A stretch of DNA of 64,000 bases from an uncultured Poribacteria bacterium (GCA_951812525.1 OX638316.1:62001-126000); one strand, 5' to 3'. Positions 35,449-44,655 are shown, counted from the stretch's first letter. Numbers and translations: made by a program. Notes: generated from the sequence alone by a model not told the origin.

Positions 35449-36909
35449 ATGGCTCAAAAACCGAATATACTATTTTTGATGAGTGATGAACATAGTCCGC
35501 ACGCTATAGGGTATGAAGGTAATACGATTGTACAAACGCCGAATCTTGACAGCCTTGCAGCATCTGGAACCTATTTCGAGAGTGCTTATTGCCAAGTCCC
35601 GCTCTGTACACCGTCCCGAATGTGTATGCTAACTGGAAAACACGCGCACCGCTGTTCGGCGTGGAACAATGGTTCGATTCTTTTTCCTGAACACCTTACG
35701 ATGCCCGCACATTTTTCAGAACACGGTTACTCGACTGCGCTTGTCGGTAAGATGCACTTCGGTGGAAAAGAACAACTTAACGGCTTCCAGTCCCGACCCT
35801 ACGGTGATCTGCGCGGATATGCTGGGCATCAAACGGATCCGCTGAAAACGCCTTCTGGTACACGACATCGGACACGACTGGCAGGGGTCACTGAAATACC
35901 GAGTAGCATGCTACAGGAACGGGTTATTAATGCTGAGACACTTGAATATTTGAGGTCGCAACCCTCGGAACAGCCGTGGTTTTTGCTTGCCAGTTACAGC
36001 CGTCCACACTTCCCATTGACAGCCCCCAAACGACTTTTTGATAAGTATTTTCCCGATAATGTGGATATGCCGAACGTTCCGCCGGGGCACTTAGAACAGA
36101 CACACCGCTATGCGAAAGGTTTGCGAGATAACTTCAACACAGAAGAAATTCCACCGGAAGAAGCACGGAAATCGCGAGCAGCTTACTACGCCTGCTGCGA
36201 ATTTTTGGACGAAACAGTTGGGGATTTACTTGCGCTTTTGGAACGCGACGGCTTATTGGATAATACAATCATCGTCTACACCACAGACCACGGTGAGATG
36301 GCGGGAGAACATGGGCAGTGGTGGAAGTCGAGTTATTATGAGGCAGCGGCGCGGGTGCCGTTAATTGTGTGCGACAGAAGTTTACAGCAATCACACGGTG
36401 AGCGAGTGACCGCACCGGTCGAGTTAAACGATCTCTTCCCGACGCTGTGTGCTAGAGCAGGTATTCCTATTCCTGAAGGTTTAGACGGTTCAGATCTGAC
36501 GAACCTTATGTCGGGTCATACGGACGGTTGGCGCGACACGGCTATTACAGAGTATTGGTCGAATCAGACGACGGGACCGATGCGTATGCTCCGAACGCCT
36601 CGCTATAAGTATGTTGCCTTTCCTGAAGATGAATCTATTCTCTTTGATTTAGAAACAGACCCGGACGAATTTGAGAACCTGGCGGGACAAACGTCATATA
36701 GCGAGTTAGAGGCATCCCTGCATGAACAACTCATGGAAGGGTTTTCATGGGAATCTGTTGCCGATCAGATAGAAGCGGATAAGGTGCGAAGCCGAGATTT
36801 CAAGGAACCGTGGAGGGCGGGGACTCCAAATCAGTATACATTACCCGATGGTCGTGTCGTTGATGCAGAAACCTGTCTCTACCACCCTTCAGTAAGAGAA
36901 GAAGGCTGA
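35449..36909 (+). CDS. Sulfatase (alkaline-phosphatase superfamily, type I)
   Basis: 486 residues. The formylglycine site is C53-TPSR within QVPLCTPSRMCMLTGKHAHR, which matches C-x-P-S-R and needs activation by a formylglycine-generating enzyme (not in this window). Metal ligands are DEH at the N-terminus (FLMSDEHSPHAIGYEG) and TTDHGEMAGEHGQW. SRPHFPLTAPKRLFDKYF is another family segment. No signal peptide is visible, so it would act in the cytoplasm unless exported otherwise. It hydrolyses sulfate esters, most likely of sugars. First gene of an operon with a membrane protein (21 bp) and a sugar-acid dehydratase. Confidence 0.9.
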   Translation: MAQKPNILFLMSDEHSPHAIGYEGNTIVQTPNLDSLAASGTYFESAYCQVPLCTPSRMCMLTGKHAHRCSAWNNGSILFPEHLTMPAHFSEHGYSTALVGKMHFGGKEQLNGFQSRPYGDLRGYAGHQTDPLKTPSGTRHRTRLAGVTEIPSSMLQERVINAETLEYLRSQPSEQPWFLLASYSRPHFPLTAPKRLFDKYFPDNVDMPNVPPGHLEQTHRYAKGLRDNFNTEEIPPEEARKSRAAYYACCEFLDETVGDLLALLERDGLLDNTIIVYTTDHGEMAGEHGQWWKSSYYEAAARVPLIVCDRSLQQSHGERVTAPVELNDLFPTLCARAGIPIPEGLDGSDLTNLMSGHTDGWRDTAITEYWSNQTTGPMRMLRTPRYKYVAFPEDESILFDLETDPDEFENLAGQTSYSELEASLHEQLMEGFSWESVADQIEADKVRSRDFKEPWRAGTPNQYTLPDGRVVDAETCLYHPSVREEG

Positions 36910-36930
36910 CATTGCACGTAGGAGCAAGCT

Positions 36931-38961
36931 TTGGAGCAACAATCATCGGAACGGAGGGTAGACACGCGCTCGGTTGCTAACGGTTTTAACAGCCAGTTAC
37001 GCCAAAAAATTCGATTTCCTGCTATACTCGTAGGGCTGCTGTTAATAGCCGCGATGTGTGCAGTCACGCCCTACAATAATTACTACCTACAAAACACCAA
37101 GATTGCGGGCAATCACCTCCCTGTCGGTTCAATCTTCGGTATCCTCCTTCTGATATTCCTGGTCAATGTGCCGTTGCGCAAGTTGATGCGGAGCGGACGT
37201 TTCGCCTTCTCTGCGCTCGAATTAACCGTTATCTGGATAATGCTAATCGTTGCGGTGGGGATTCCGTCAATGGGGTTGTTGCAATTCTTGCTCCCATCGC
37301 TCGTTGCTGTGCGATACTTCGCGACCACTGAAAATGATTGGTCAGAAACGCTGCACCAGCACGTCCCAGAATGGCTTGTTGTGTCGGAGCCTCAGGCTGT
37401 AACAGACTTCTATGAAGGCATCGGGTCTTCGGAAAGTGTCCCGTGGATATTCTGGTTGGAGCCGCTGCTCGTCTGGGGGCTTTTTGTTATTGTCTTTTAT
37501 TTCACGACGCTCTGCCTTTCAACAATCCTCCGAAAGCAGTGGGTAGAGCGTGAAAGATTTTCCTTCCCTTTAATTCAGATTCCGATACAACTCGCTGCGG
37601 AACCGGAGCGCGGCAGTCTCCTTAATTCCTTTTTCAAAAATAGGCTCCTTTGGGCAGGGATGGCACTCCCAGTCGTGTTGCACCTCATTAACGGATTGCA
37701 TGCGCATTTTCCGAAAGTGCCAGAGATTCCCCTCATCTACGACATCTACCGCGTCTTTACTGAAAAACCGTGGTATACGCTTGGATGGTGGCCGGCGATG
37801 CGGTTCGTCATCTACTTCTCCGTTATCGGGATTGCCTCTTTACTTACGCTTGAGGTATCATTCAGCCTCTGGTTTTTCTATCTCTTTTTTAAGCTTCAAT
37901 ACATTATTATGAATGCGATGAGCCTCAGCATTGGTCCGTGGATTAGCTGTAGTCGTCAAGTGATGGGTGGTTATCTCGTCTTTGTCCCTGCGGTTTTCTG
38001 GATGGGACGTGAACACATCTCTAGTATCTTCAGAAAGGCGTTCGGTATAAGGGGGCCACGGACAGGAATCACGGCTTCTCATGGACAAGAGATAGATGAT
38101 TCAAACGAACCGCTCTCGTACCGGGTTGCGCTGTTTGGATTTTTCATCGGGTTCATCACCCTGATTGTATTTTTAGTTGTCGCTGGCATAACAACATGGG
38201 TTGCGTTGGTCACGCTGCTCTCTATCTTTATCACGTCTATTGTACTAACTTGGATGGTCGTCAACGGCGGATTGCTGCTCGTGCAGGCACCGTTTTTTCC
38301 TTCAGAATATATTGATATTACTTTGGGCTCCAACGCATTAGGACACAAGAGTCTTGCAATCTTGAGTTTCCAACGTACGTTCTTGCGGGACTGGGGCGAA
38401 TTCATGATGCCGAACTTCCTTCACAGTTTCAAAGCTGCTGATGAGGTGCGACTGGCGCGTCGGCGGCTTGTCCCGATTTTGACCATCGCCATTGTTGTGG
38501 CGGCTCTGGTTTCTGTCTATGCCTCGCTAACCCTGATTTACGATAAAGGCGCGCTGTTCTTACAGAGTTGGGCATTCGTGGTAGCACCTCGCAACTATTT
38601 CCAACGGATGAGCAGCCTTATCCAATTTCCGATTGAGACGAAATGGGATGAAGTTTATAGCATGATTGCTGGTGCGGGGTTTACAGGTTTCATGCTCTGG
38701 ATGCGGCAGCATTTCGTTTGGTGGTCGCTGCATCCGATCGGCTATCTGCTGGGAGCGACGTATCCCCCGTTTCACCTCTGGTCGTCGATTTTAATCGGAT
38801 GGTTCATCAAATACATGGCACTTAAGTTCGGTGGTGCCTCGACGTATCGGAAAATTCGTCCTGTAGCGTTTGGCTTGATTTTCGGCGAATATGTGATGGT
38901 GGGGTTGTGGATGATTGTTGGGTTTTTCTCAGGAATTGGTTATTTTGCACTACCATCATGA
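36931..38961 (+). CDS. Large OPT-like polytopic membrane protein (DUF6785/DUF6784-type)
   Basis: 676 residues from TTG 36931, supported by AGGAG (36920-36924) six bases upstream. About 14-16 membrane segments. It is a paralogue of the protein at 23064, sharing KQWVERERFSFPLIQIPIQL, the VSFSLWFFYLFFKLQ helix and FVWWSLHPIGYLLG near the C-terminus. The family is related in general form to oligopeptide transporters. Placed between a sulfatase and an RhmD-like dehydratase, with gaps of 21 and 17 bp, it is a good candidate for the uptake system of the sulfated or acidic sugar those enzymes handle. That role is inferred from context. Confidence 0.75.
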   Translation: MEQQSSERRVDTRSVANGFNSQLRQKIRFPAILVGLLLIAAMCAVTPYNNYYLQNTKIAGNHLPVGSIFGILLLIFLVNVPLRKLMRSGRFAFSALELTVIWIMLIVAVGIPSMGLLQFLLPSLVAVRYFATTENDWSETLHQHVPEWLVVSEPQAVTDFYEGIGSSESVPWIFWLEPLLVWGLFVIVFYFTTLCLSTILRKQWVERERFSFPLIQIPIQLAAEPERGSLLNSFFKNRLLWAGMALPVVLHLINGLHAHFPKVPEIPLIYDIYRVFTEKPWYTLGWWPAMRFVIYFSVIGIASLLTLEVSFSLWFFYLFFKLQYIIMNAMSLSIGPWISCSRQVMGGYLVFVPAVFWMGREHISSIFRKAFGIRGPRTGITASHGQEIDDSNEPLSYRVALFGFFIGFITLIVFLVVAGITTWVALVTLLSIFITSIVLTWMVVNGGLLLVQAPFFPSEYIDITLGSNALGHKSLAILSFQRTFLRDWGEFMMPNFLHSFKAADEVRLARRRLVPILTIAIVVAALVSVYASLTLIYDKGALFLQSWAFVVAPRNYFQRMSSLIQFPIETKWDEVYSMIAGAGFTGFMLWMRQHFVWWSLHPIGYLLGATYPPFHLWSSILIGWFIKYMALKFGGASTYRKIRPVAFGLIFGEYVMVGLWMIVGFFSGIGYFALPS

Positions 38962-38978
38962 TCTAAAGGAGAGACATC

Positions 38979-40181
38979 ATGCAATCCAAGGAATATAGTC
39001 TTGCATCGGCGTGGAAAGAGCGTGCTAAAACTCGACATACCGTTGCTGGGATTCGGACATGGCACGTTAACCTGAATCCTCGCGCGATGCCGAGTTTAGG
39101 TTTTGCCAAAGGACAACAGGAAATACCGACTTCCCAAACAGGACATGTCGATTGGCGGGGTCCCTTCGCAGCACAAGCGGGTGCGTTAGTCGTTGAAATA
39201 ACGACTGATAAGGGATTAAAAGGATATGGCCTCGGTGGTGGTGGACTTGCTGGTACGCTGATTATTGAGAAACATCTCCAGTACTTCGTCAACGAACGCG
39301 ATCCGCTTGATGTCGAAGAGATCTGGGACCATTTGTATCACATTACCTCGATTTACGGGAGACGTGGCGTCGTTATTTATGCACTGAGCGGTATAGAACT
39401 CGCGCTTGTTGATTTGTGTGGGAAGATTGTGGACGCGCCTGTCTACAGTCTCATTACAGATACACCGCGCCTTAAGATTCCTGCATACGCGACTGGTGGT
39501 GATGTCGGCTACTACGCGGAAAACGGGTTCTCGGCTTGCAAGTTGCCCTTACGGAATGGACTCGCTGAAGGTGAAGATGGGTTTGCGGAAAATGTGGAAA
39601 TGATACATGCTGCTCGCGATGCCGTTGGCGTGGAGACGGCGTTGATGACAGACATCTATCTCCGTTGGGATGTGGATTACACACTTCGTTTCGCTGAGGC
39701 AGCCGCTGATGTGAATCTCAAATGGATCGAGGAGGCTATTCCGCTTGATGATTACGCAGGTATGGCGCAATTGGTTCGCGAGGTTCAGCCTGCATGGATT
39801 GTCTCTGGCGAACACGAATTCACGCGATATGGATTCCGTGAGTTGCTGCGTTGGAAGGCGGCGGATATGATTCAGCCGGATATCAGTTGGGCGGGTGGTT
39901 TTACGGAATGTTTACGCATCGCACGTGAAGCGGCTGCGCAGGATATTCCGACATGGCTTCATCAAGCTGGGATGCCGTGGGGTTTGCATCTCACTGCCTG
40001 TCTTCCGATGCCGTGTATGGCAGAGACTTTCGGTCCGTCTCGCGACGGCGTTGAAAATGAGCTATATCGTCGTTTGCGACCTGTGCCTCAAGATGGATTT
40101 TTCACCCTCAACGATGCTCCGGGCTTCGGTGTGGATCTTGACGAAGCGGTGTTGGAGGCGTATACAGTCGATCGGTTGTAG
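38979..40181 (+). CDS. Enolase-superfamily sugar-acid dehydratase (L-rhamnonate dehydratase-like)
   Basis: 400 residues. Mandelate racemase/muconate lactonising enzyme family. Segments matching the rhamnonate dehydratase subgroup from memory are IPAYATGGDVGYYAENGF with KLPL (catalytic Lys position), MTDIYLRWDVDYTLRF (first metal Asp), LKWIEEAIPLDDYAGM (Glu), and VSGEHEFTRYGFRELL (Glu). Then follow MIQPDISWAGGFTEC (Asp) and WLHQAG (catalytic His region). It probably removes water from a six-carbon aldonate to give a 2-keto-3-deoxy acid. The exact sugar is unknown. GGAGAG precedes the ATG. Last gene of the sulfatase operon. Confidence 0.85.
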   Translation: MQSKEYSLASAWKERAKTRHTVAGIRTWHVNLNPRAMPSLGFAKGQQEIPTSQTGHVDWRGPFAAQAGALVVEITTDKGLKGYGLGGGGLAGTLIIEKHLQYFVNERDPLDVEEIWDHLYHITSIYGRRGVVIYALSGIELALVDLCGKIVDAPVYSLITDTPRLKIPAYATGGDVGYYAENGFSACKLPLRNGLAEGEDGFAENVEMIHAARDAVGVETALMTDIYLRWDVDYTLRFAEAAADVNLKWIEEAIPLDDYAGMAQLVREVQPAWIVSGEHEFTRYGFRELLRWKAADMIQPDISWAGGFTECLRIAREAAAQDIPTWLHQAGMPWGLHLTACLPMPCMAETFGPSRDGVENELYRRLRPVPQDGFFTLNDAPGFGVDLDEAVLEAYTVDRL

Positions 40182-40260
40182 AATGGTTGTCAGCTGTCGG
40201 TGGTTGTGATGGCAAGTGTTTCGGGATCTGTTACAACTCACACGGCTTCCGATAGAAATC

Positions 40261-40279
40261 ACAAACTAACAGTTTGTGG
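40261..40279. repeat. Dispersed palindrome, AAACT/AGTTT family
   Basis: CACAAACTAACAGTTTGTG, an 8-bp stem with loop AAC, followed by GTACAA. It is the sister of 12636-12654 with a paired base change in the stem. It lies between the convergent dehydratase and isomerase genes, with no T-run. Confidence 0.75.
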
Positions 40280-40333
40280 TACAACATAGAATCGCTATGT
40301 ATCAACCGCGTGCGTTTCACGGCTCAACCGAAC

Positions 40334-41230
40334 TCACATTATTGAATTTAGATACTGCAGATTCCGCTCGGCACTGTCATAAGGGCTGCCCATGCCGGGT
40401 AAGACATCCTGCTCGACGACGATCCAACCGTCGTAGTTCCGTTTTCGTAATTCCGCGATGACCGCTGGGAAATCGATCTCTCCGTTGCCTAACTCACAAA
40501 AGACACCGTTGCCTACAGATTCAAAGTAATCCCAACCCTCCTGGCGAGAACGGGCGGCAATATCGGGATGGCAATCCTTGAAATGGACATGCCAGATTCG
40601 ATCGGCGTGACGCTTATATATCTCAATTGGATCAGGAGCACCGCCGAATCGGTAATGCCCGGTATCGAAACATAGTCCGATAAGGTCTGGATCAGTGCGT
40701 TCCATCAATGTGTCAATCTCTTCTGGGGTTTCTATATATCCTGCGCAGTGCGGATGGAAAACGGTGCGGAGTCCTGTTTCGTCTTTTACCGACTGAGCGA
40801 TATGGTGTGCCCCTTCCAGAAAAGTATCCCATTGTGCTGGCGTTAAGCCGTGTTCGGGCTGGATGCGACCGGCATAGCGAGTCCGTACTTCTTCAATGCC
40901 GTTCTCGTCTGAAAGCACGATAAAGGGTGTTTCACCGGCGGCACCTGCCATCAATCGAGCGTGTTGTAATGCTTTGGCTTCGCCGGCTGCGTGTGTTTCT
41001 GGGTCGGCGAGTGCGATTCCTACGAATCCGCCTAACATTTTTAATTGGCGTTTCGCGAGTTCAGCACGGAGATGCTCCGCATCGGTTGGCATGAATTCCC
41101 AATCGCCTAATTCGGTACCGGTGTAACCGATGGTGCTCATCTCGTCTAACACCTGGACGTAGTCTGGTGCGTTACCGTCTAATTCAAATTCAAGTACACC
41201 CCATGAGCATGGGGCATTTGCGATGTTCAT
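40334..41230 (-). CDS. Sugar phosphate isomerase/epimerase (IolE/xylose isomerase-like TIM barrel)
   Basis: 298 residues from ATG at 41230. An upstream in-frame ATG is less likely because the fold begins at MNIANAPCSWGVLEFE, the A-P-C-S-W-G opening typical of IolE-like proteins. Other features are GTELGDWEFMP, VFHPHCAGYIETPEEID, LCFDTGHYRFGGAPD and HVHFKDC, carrying the metal ligands Glu, Asp, His and a final Glu (DGWIVVEQDV). IolE removes water from 2-keto-myo-inositol; related proteins epimerise keto sugars. It converges with the dehydratase gene across a repeat. mmsA, 2 kb away, also belongs to inositol or valine breakdown. Confidence 0.85.
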   Translation of the reverse strand: MNIANAPCSWGVLEFELDGNAPDYVQVLDEMSTIGYTGTELGDWEFMPTDAEHLRAELAKRQLKMLGGFVGIALADPETHAAGEAKALQHARLMAGAAGETPFIVLSDENGIEEVRTRYAGRIQPEHGLTPAQWDTFLEGAHHIAQSVKDETGLRTVFHPHCAGYIETPEEIDTLMERTDPDLIGLCFDTGHYRFGGAPDPIEIYKRHADRIWHVHFKDCHPDIAARSRQEGWDYFESVGNGVFCELGNGEIDFPAVIAELRKRNYDGWIVVEQDVLPGMGSPYDSAERNLQYLNSIM

Positions 41231-41262
41231 TTGGGTTAATTGTTCCTTCCTGCGTTGTGGTT

Positions 41263-41499
41263 TCAATAGATACACAACAATCTAACGTATGTCAAAAGAA
41301 AAAGCGTCAAGCCTGCCGTGTAAAGCTTAATGTTTTCTTCAGCATCTTCCTGATATTCAATTTGATCTCGAGGATGACCACCGTTAAGTTCTTGACATTG
41401 TCGAATAAACCTGATTAATCCAGCAGCACCTAACCTATCAATAAGAACCTGACTTCCTATTTCATAAATTTCACTATCTGTCATCCCAAGGATATTCAC
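41263..41499 (-). CDS. Small protein of unknown function (MTDSEIYEIG-type)
   Basis: 78 residues from GTG at 41499 with GAGGTG seven bases upstream. The N-terminal half (SEIYEIGSQVLIDRLGAAGLIRFIRQCQ) resembles short cyanobacterial and poribacterial proteins of unknown function, sometimes found next to toxin-like genes, with the pattern G-x-x-x-L-x-x-x-L-G-x-x-G-x-x-R-F. The C-terminus is hydrophobic (LYTAGLTLFLLTYVRLL) and may be a membrane segment or a shifted end. It overlaps nothing and lies 32 bp upstream of the isomerase start. No partner gene is visible. Confidence 0.6.
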   Translation of the reverse strand: MNILGMTDSEIYEIGSQVLIDRLGAAGLIRFIRQCQELNGGHPRDQIEYQEDAEENIKLYTAGLTLFLLTYVRLLCIY

Positions 41500-41748
41500 T
41501 GTTTGTCACCTCATGGAACCACTCATAAGGGTTTTCTACTCGAACACGAAGTATGGATCGATGTGTAGTGAAACCAGCACCATGCAACATACCTTATTAG
41601 ATTATCATACCACAACAAGGTAAGAGATACCAAATCAAAACCTCAGCTGCCATATAACTACCTATGGACAATTATAGCATAACACACATTTAGTAACAAC
41701 CCTTTTTGATACATAGATAGGTTATTTCGTTTTCGGTTGCTACACATA

Positions 41749-41815
41749 GCACTCCTCTGGAGTGCAGTGCCTTGAAACAATGGTTTTCTATAGACATAGC
41801 ACTCCTCTGGAGTGC
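41749..41815. repeat. Two copies of a 17-base perfect palindrome
   Basis: GCACTCCTCTGGAGTGC at 41749-41765 and again at 41799-41815, each preceded by CATA. Stem of 7 bp with loop TCT. A broken version (CATAGCACTCC) is at 51251-51261 beside the HicB fragment. Confidence 0.85.
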
Positions 41816-41849
41816 GTGAAACATCTGTTTTATGATTTGATTATAGAAC

Positions 41850-41876
41850 GGCGAGGTTAGGATACCTCGCCTACCG
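41850..41876. repeat. Dispersed palindrome, GAGGTT/AACCTC family
   Basis: GGCGAGGTT-AGG-ATACCTCGCC followed by TACCG. The stem is about 8 bp, with one mismatch next to the loop. Confidence 0.8.
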
Positions 41877-41999
41877 AGGACTGTGGGTTTTCGTGCTTGC
41901 ATATTTAAGAGATGTTAGATCTTCAGGATGGGCACAAGACCTACCCGTACAAAGCATCTGGACACGCGTCTATTATAGGATTTCGTACAATCATGAAGT

Positions 42000-42102
42000 G
42001 TTGGGTTTCGCTGAAATTTGTGGGAGTATCCAAGTATTTTGAAAACGCGAAGTTTTATGCATCACAAGTTTTTGGTCTTCCACGTTTCGCTCAACCCAAC
42101 CT
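42000..42102. repeat. MITE-like element with GTTGGGTT/AACCCAAC ends
   Basis: Left end GTTGGGTTTCGCTG (42000-42013), right end CGCTCAACCCAACCTACG. Terminal inverted repeat of about 8 bp, central core GAAAACGCGAAGTTTT. A second copy of similar length, ends and core is at 50963-51061. Elements ending in this GGTTGGGTTGAGCG sequence are known in cyanobacteria and other bacteria as small non-coding repeats. Confidence 0.7.
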
Positions 42103-42241
42103 ACGGGCTGCAGGCAACTCGAAAAAAATCGCGAACCTTTTTTGAACAGATCCGACTAAAGGAGCAAAAGTAGAATGTAAACGCCCTTGATTAAAAAATA
42201 ATGGGCATTCATAAAACTAAATTTCAATAGGAGATAGAAAA

Positions 42242-42781
42242 ATGAAAAAGCAATGGTTTGTACTCAGCGCAATCGCCGTAATGGCAATGGTCGGAATGTT
42301 TGTTTTTGAAAATATAGCCGCAGCACATGAAATAACTCGGAGCAAAAGGGAATCCCGCAATGTCAGTCGTGGTAGGATAGCAAGGACAGTGAACCCTATG
42401 TCGGCTCTGAATCAGTCTTTGATCGATTTGACGTTCGGCGTGAAAGCCGATCAAGAGACGCTGGCAAAGGTGCTCCCGATCTATCAGGAGACCCGCGAGG
42501 CACTCGAAAAACAGATTAAGGAAGCACGTGAAGCCGCCGATACGAAACGCGAAGCTGCGAAAAAGATAAACGCATCCGTCAAAGAAACATACACAAAGTT
42601 CACAGCAAGCCTCAAGGAGGTTTTAACGGAAGAACAGATGACGAAGCTGACGGAATTGAAGAAGGAACGGCGCACAGAAGCACGGGAACGTGTCAGAGAA
42701 TTCCGTCGCAGCCAGCGAGAGGACCGTAGCGATCGCAGTAGGGACCGTCGTAGCCAGCGAGAGGACCGTAGGCACCGTTAA
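42242..42781 (+). CDS. Spy/CpxP-like periplasmic protein with Arg/Asp-rich tail
   Basis: 179 residues. N-terminal signal peptide (MKKQWFVLSAIAVMAMVGMF...AAAHE). The middle is predicted as long charged helices (EALEKQIKEAREAADTKREA, then FTASLKEVLTEEQMTKLTEL), in the style of LTXXQ/Spy-type periplasmic chaperones, including an L-T-E-E-Q-M-T-K-L motif. The last 35 residues are almost only Arg, Asp, Ser, Glu and Gln, with RSQREDR twice. The DNA for it is a 26-base repeat (42704-42729 and 42746-42771). A role in envelope stress or metal response is possible. AGGAGA precedes the ATG, and a terminator follows. Confidence 0.7.
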   Translation: MKKQWFVLSAIAVMAMVGMFVFENIAAAHEITRSKRESRNVSRGRIARTVNPMSALNQSLIDLTFGVKADQETLAKVLPIYQETREALEKQIKEAREAADTKREAAKKINASVKETYTKFTASLKEVLTEEQMTKLTELKKERRTEARERVREFRRSQREDRSDRSRDRRSQREDRRHR

Positions 42782-42812
42782 GATCCATTTACAATTACAA
42801 TCAAGTCAAGCC

Positions 42813-42842
42813 GAGTCGGGCGAATATGCCCGGCTCTTTTTT
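42813..42842 (+). terminator. Rho-independent terminator of the Spy-like gene
   Basis: GAGTCGGGC (42813-42821), loop GAATAT-like, GCCCGGCTC then TTTTTT. 9-bp stem with one G-T pair, 32 bases after the stop codon. Confidence 0.9.
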
Positions 42843-42866
42843 GTGCATTCTTATGGGATAGATCGG

Positions 42867-43140
42867 GTGCGGTTAGGAAATCGCACCTACCATGCTTGGA
42901 AATGGGATACAGTGCGGTTAGGAAACCGCACCTACCGGGTTGGAAATGGGATACAGTGCGGTTAGGAAATCGCACCTACCGGGTTGGAAATGGGATACAG
43001 TGCGGTTAGAAACCGCACCTACCAGGTTGGAGGTAGGAGAATCCGGTGCGGTTAGGAAACCGCGAGATACAGTGCGGTTGGGAAACCGCACCTACCATAG
43101 ATGAACGTGAGATCCAGTCCTGTTAGAAACCGCACCTACC
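42867..43140. repeat. Tandem array of GTGCGGTT/AACCGCAC palindromes
   Basis: Seven units start near 42867, 42912, 42956, 43000, 43046, 43072 and 43118. Each has a GTGCGGTT arm, short loop (AGGA or less), AACCGCAC or AATCGCAC arm and CTACC tail. The first four are spaced about 44 bases with near-identical connecting sequence (GGTTGGAAATGGGATACA), so this is a tandem repeat, not a CRISPR. Units with AATCGCAC still pair through G-T. The later units are broken. It fills the gap between a terminator and mmsA. Confidence 0.88.
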
Positions 43141-43151
43141 GCTATTCAAAG

Positions 43152-44642
43152 TTATGCCCAGCGTTCAACGACGACTTTCTTTTGGGTGAAGAAATCCACA
43201 GCGTCCCAACTCTGTCCGTGTAGATCGCCGAAGAAACTGTCTTTCCAACCGCTGAAGGGGAAGAATGCCATTGGAGCGGCTACCCCGATGTTAATACCGA
43301 TATTCCCAATCTCGGCTTCATAACGGAACTTGCGGGCAGATGCTCCACTCCCGGTAAAGAGACACGCCATGTTTCCGTAACGTCCGCCATTGACGAGTGC
43401 GATTGCGTCGTCGATGGTCTCAACATGAATAAGCCCTAAAACGGGGCCAAAGATTTCGGTCCCAGCAATCTCGCCTTTCGGATTAAGGTTACCGAGCACG
43501 GTTGGACGGAGGAAGTTCCCGTTTTCACCGCCAGGAACGCTTGGGTGTCTGCCATCAACAAGAATCTGTGCGCCTTCATCAGCACCGGCTTGAATTAGTC
43601 CCTCAATGCGGGTTTTGCTTTCGGATGTGATGACGGGACCCATTTCGACGCCGTCCTCTAATCCGTTCCCAACGACGCGATCGGTGGCGGTATCAGAGAT
43701 GGCTTCTGTGAACCATTGCTGTGCCTCACCAACGGTGAACGCGAGAGATGCAGCAAGACAGCGTTGCCCGGCACATCCGAATGCGCTCTCGGCTGTGGCG
43801 TTAACAGTAAACTGTGGATCGGCATCTGGAAGAATTATGAGTGGGTTTTTCGCACCACCTTGGCACTGGACGCGTTTGCCGTTTGCAGCGGCTTTCGCAT
43901 AGATGGCTTTTGCAGTTGCAGTCGCACCGACAAAACTAATCGCACGGATCTCTGGATGCGTTAAGATGGCATCCACTGTCTCCCTACCGCCATTCACAAG
44001 ATTGACAACACCTTTTGGAAGTCCAGTCTGTTCCAACAACTGGAACACCTTTTGCATTGTGATTGGCACTTTTTCGGAGGGTTTGACGATGTAGGTGTTC
44101 CCACAAGCAATCGCATAAGGTAGAAACCAAAAGGTTATCATCCCCGGAAAGTTGAAAGGTGCGATGGCAGCGCAGACACCAACGGGTTGACGAATCATGA
44201 ATTCATCTATGCCGGTTGCGATGTCCTCAAGGTTTGTGCCTTGCATGAGCGTTGGAATACCACACGCCACCTCAACGTTCTCAATGGCACGTCTCATTTC
44301 ACCCTTTGCCTCATCAAGCGTTTTGCCACACTCCAGTGTAATTGCTCTTGCGATGTCGTCCAAGTTCTCCTCTAAGAGGTATTTTAACTTGAATAGATAT
44401 TGAATACGTTCGACAGGTGGGGTCCGTCGCCATTCCTGAAGTGCGGTGGCAGCGGCAGTGGCGGCTTGATGGACCTCATCAGCTGACGAAAGTGGAACTT
44501 GGGTAAGTACTTCCGCAGTGGCGGGATTTGTAACATCAAGTAATTCATTTGTCTGAGATTTCTGCCATGCGTTGTCAATGTAGTTCAGTAGTGGCGTTTG
44601 TACTCCGTGTACGGCTTGCGAGCCACTTTTAGCATCGGGCAT
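43152..44642 (-). CDS. mmsA: Methylmalonate-semialdehyde dehydrogenase, CoA-acylating (MmsA/IolA)
   Basis: 496 residues. Aldehyde dehydrogenase superfamily, MmsA branch. The catalytic Cys is in [13 protein letters not shown]; the NAD-binding segment is [21 protein letters not shown] with [22 protein letters not shown] is typical of MMSDH. It lacks the usual general-base Glu of hydrolytic ALDHs, in line with the CoA-acylating type (CQGGAKN in place of E-x-G-G-K). It converts (methyl)malonate semialdehyde to propionyl- or acetyl-CoA in valine or inositol breakdown. GGAGTAA precedes ATG 44642. It is 13 bp after ctp on the same strand. Confidence 0.92.
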   Translation of the reverse strand: MPDAKSGSQAVHGVQTPLLNYIDNAWQKSQTNELLDVTNPATAEVLTQVPLSSADEVHQAATAAATALQEWRRTPPVERIQYLFKLKYLLEENLDDIARAITLECGKTLDEAKGEMRRAIENVEVACGIPTLMQGTNLEDIATGIDEFMIRQPVGVCAAIAPFNFPGMITFWFLPYAIACGNTYIVKPSEKVPITMQKVFQLLEQTGLPKGVVNLVNGGRETVDAILTHPEIRAISFVGATATAKAIYAKAAANGKRVQCQGGAKNPLIILPDADPQFTVNATAESAFGCAGQRCLAASLAFTVGEAQQWFTEAISDTATDRVVGNGLEDGVEMGPVITSESKTRIEGLIQAGADEGAQILVDGRHPSVPGGENGNFLRPTVLGNLNPKGEIAGTEIFGPVLGLIHVETIDDAIALVNGGRYGNMACLFTGSGASARKFRYEAEIGNIGINIGVAAPMAFFPFSGWKDSFFGDLHGQSWDAVDFFTQKKVVVERWA

Positions 44643-44655
44643 GAGATTTACTCCT

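Larger units (their letters stand above)
41500..42241. other. Gene-free, repeat-rich gap
   Basis: 742 bp with no supported gene. Contents: two identical GCACTCC/GGAGTGC palindromes, one GAGGTT/AACCTC palindrome and one MITE-like element of about 100 bp. The last 20 bases carry the AGGAGA site of the Spy-like gene. Confidence 0.75.

Noticed and set aside
41880-42145. 77-codon plus-strand frame in the repeat-rich gap
   Set aside because: Most of it is the MITE-like element and it has no ribosome binding site.
42690-42965. 91-codon plus-strand frame overlapping the Spy-like gene
   Set aside because: It is formed by the repeat DNA and runs through the terminator; it overlaps the end of a better-supported gene.
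42867-43140. Possible CRISPR array (regular palindromic repeats about 44 bases apart)
   Set aside because: The connecting sequences are nearly identical between units instead of unique spacers, units decay irregularly, and there are no cas genes. It is a tandem amplification of a dispersed palindrome.
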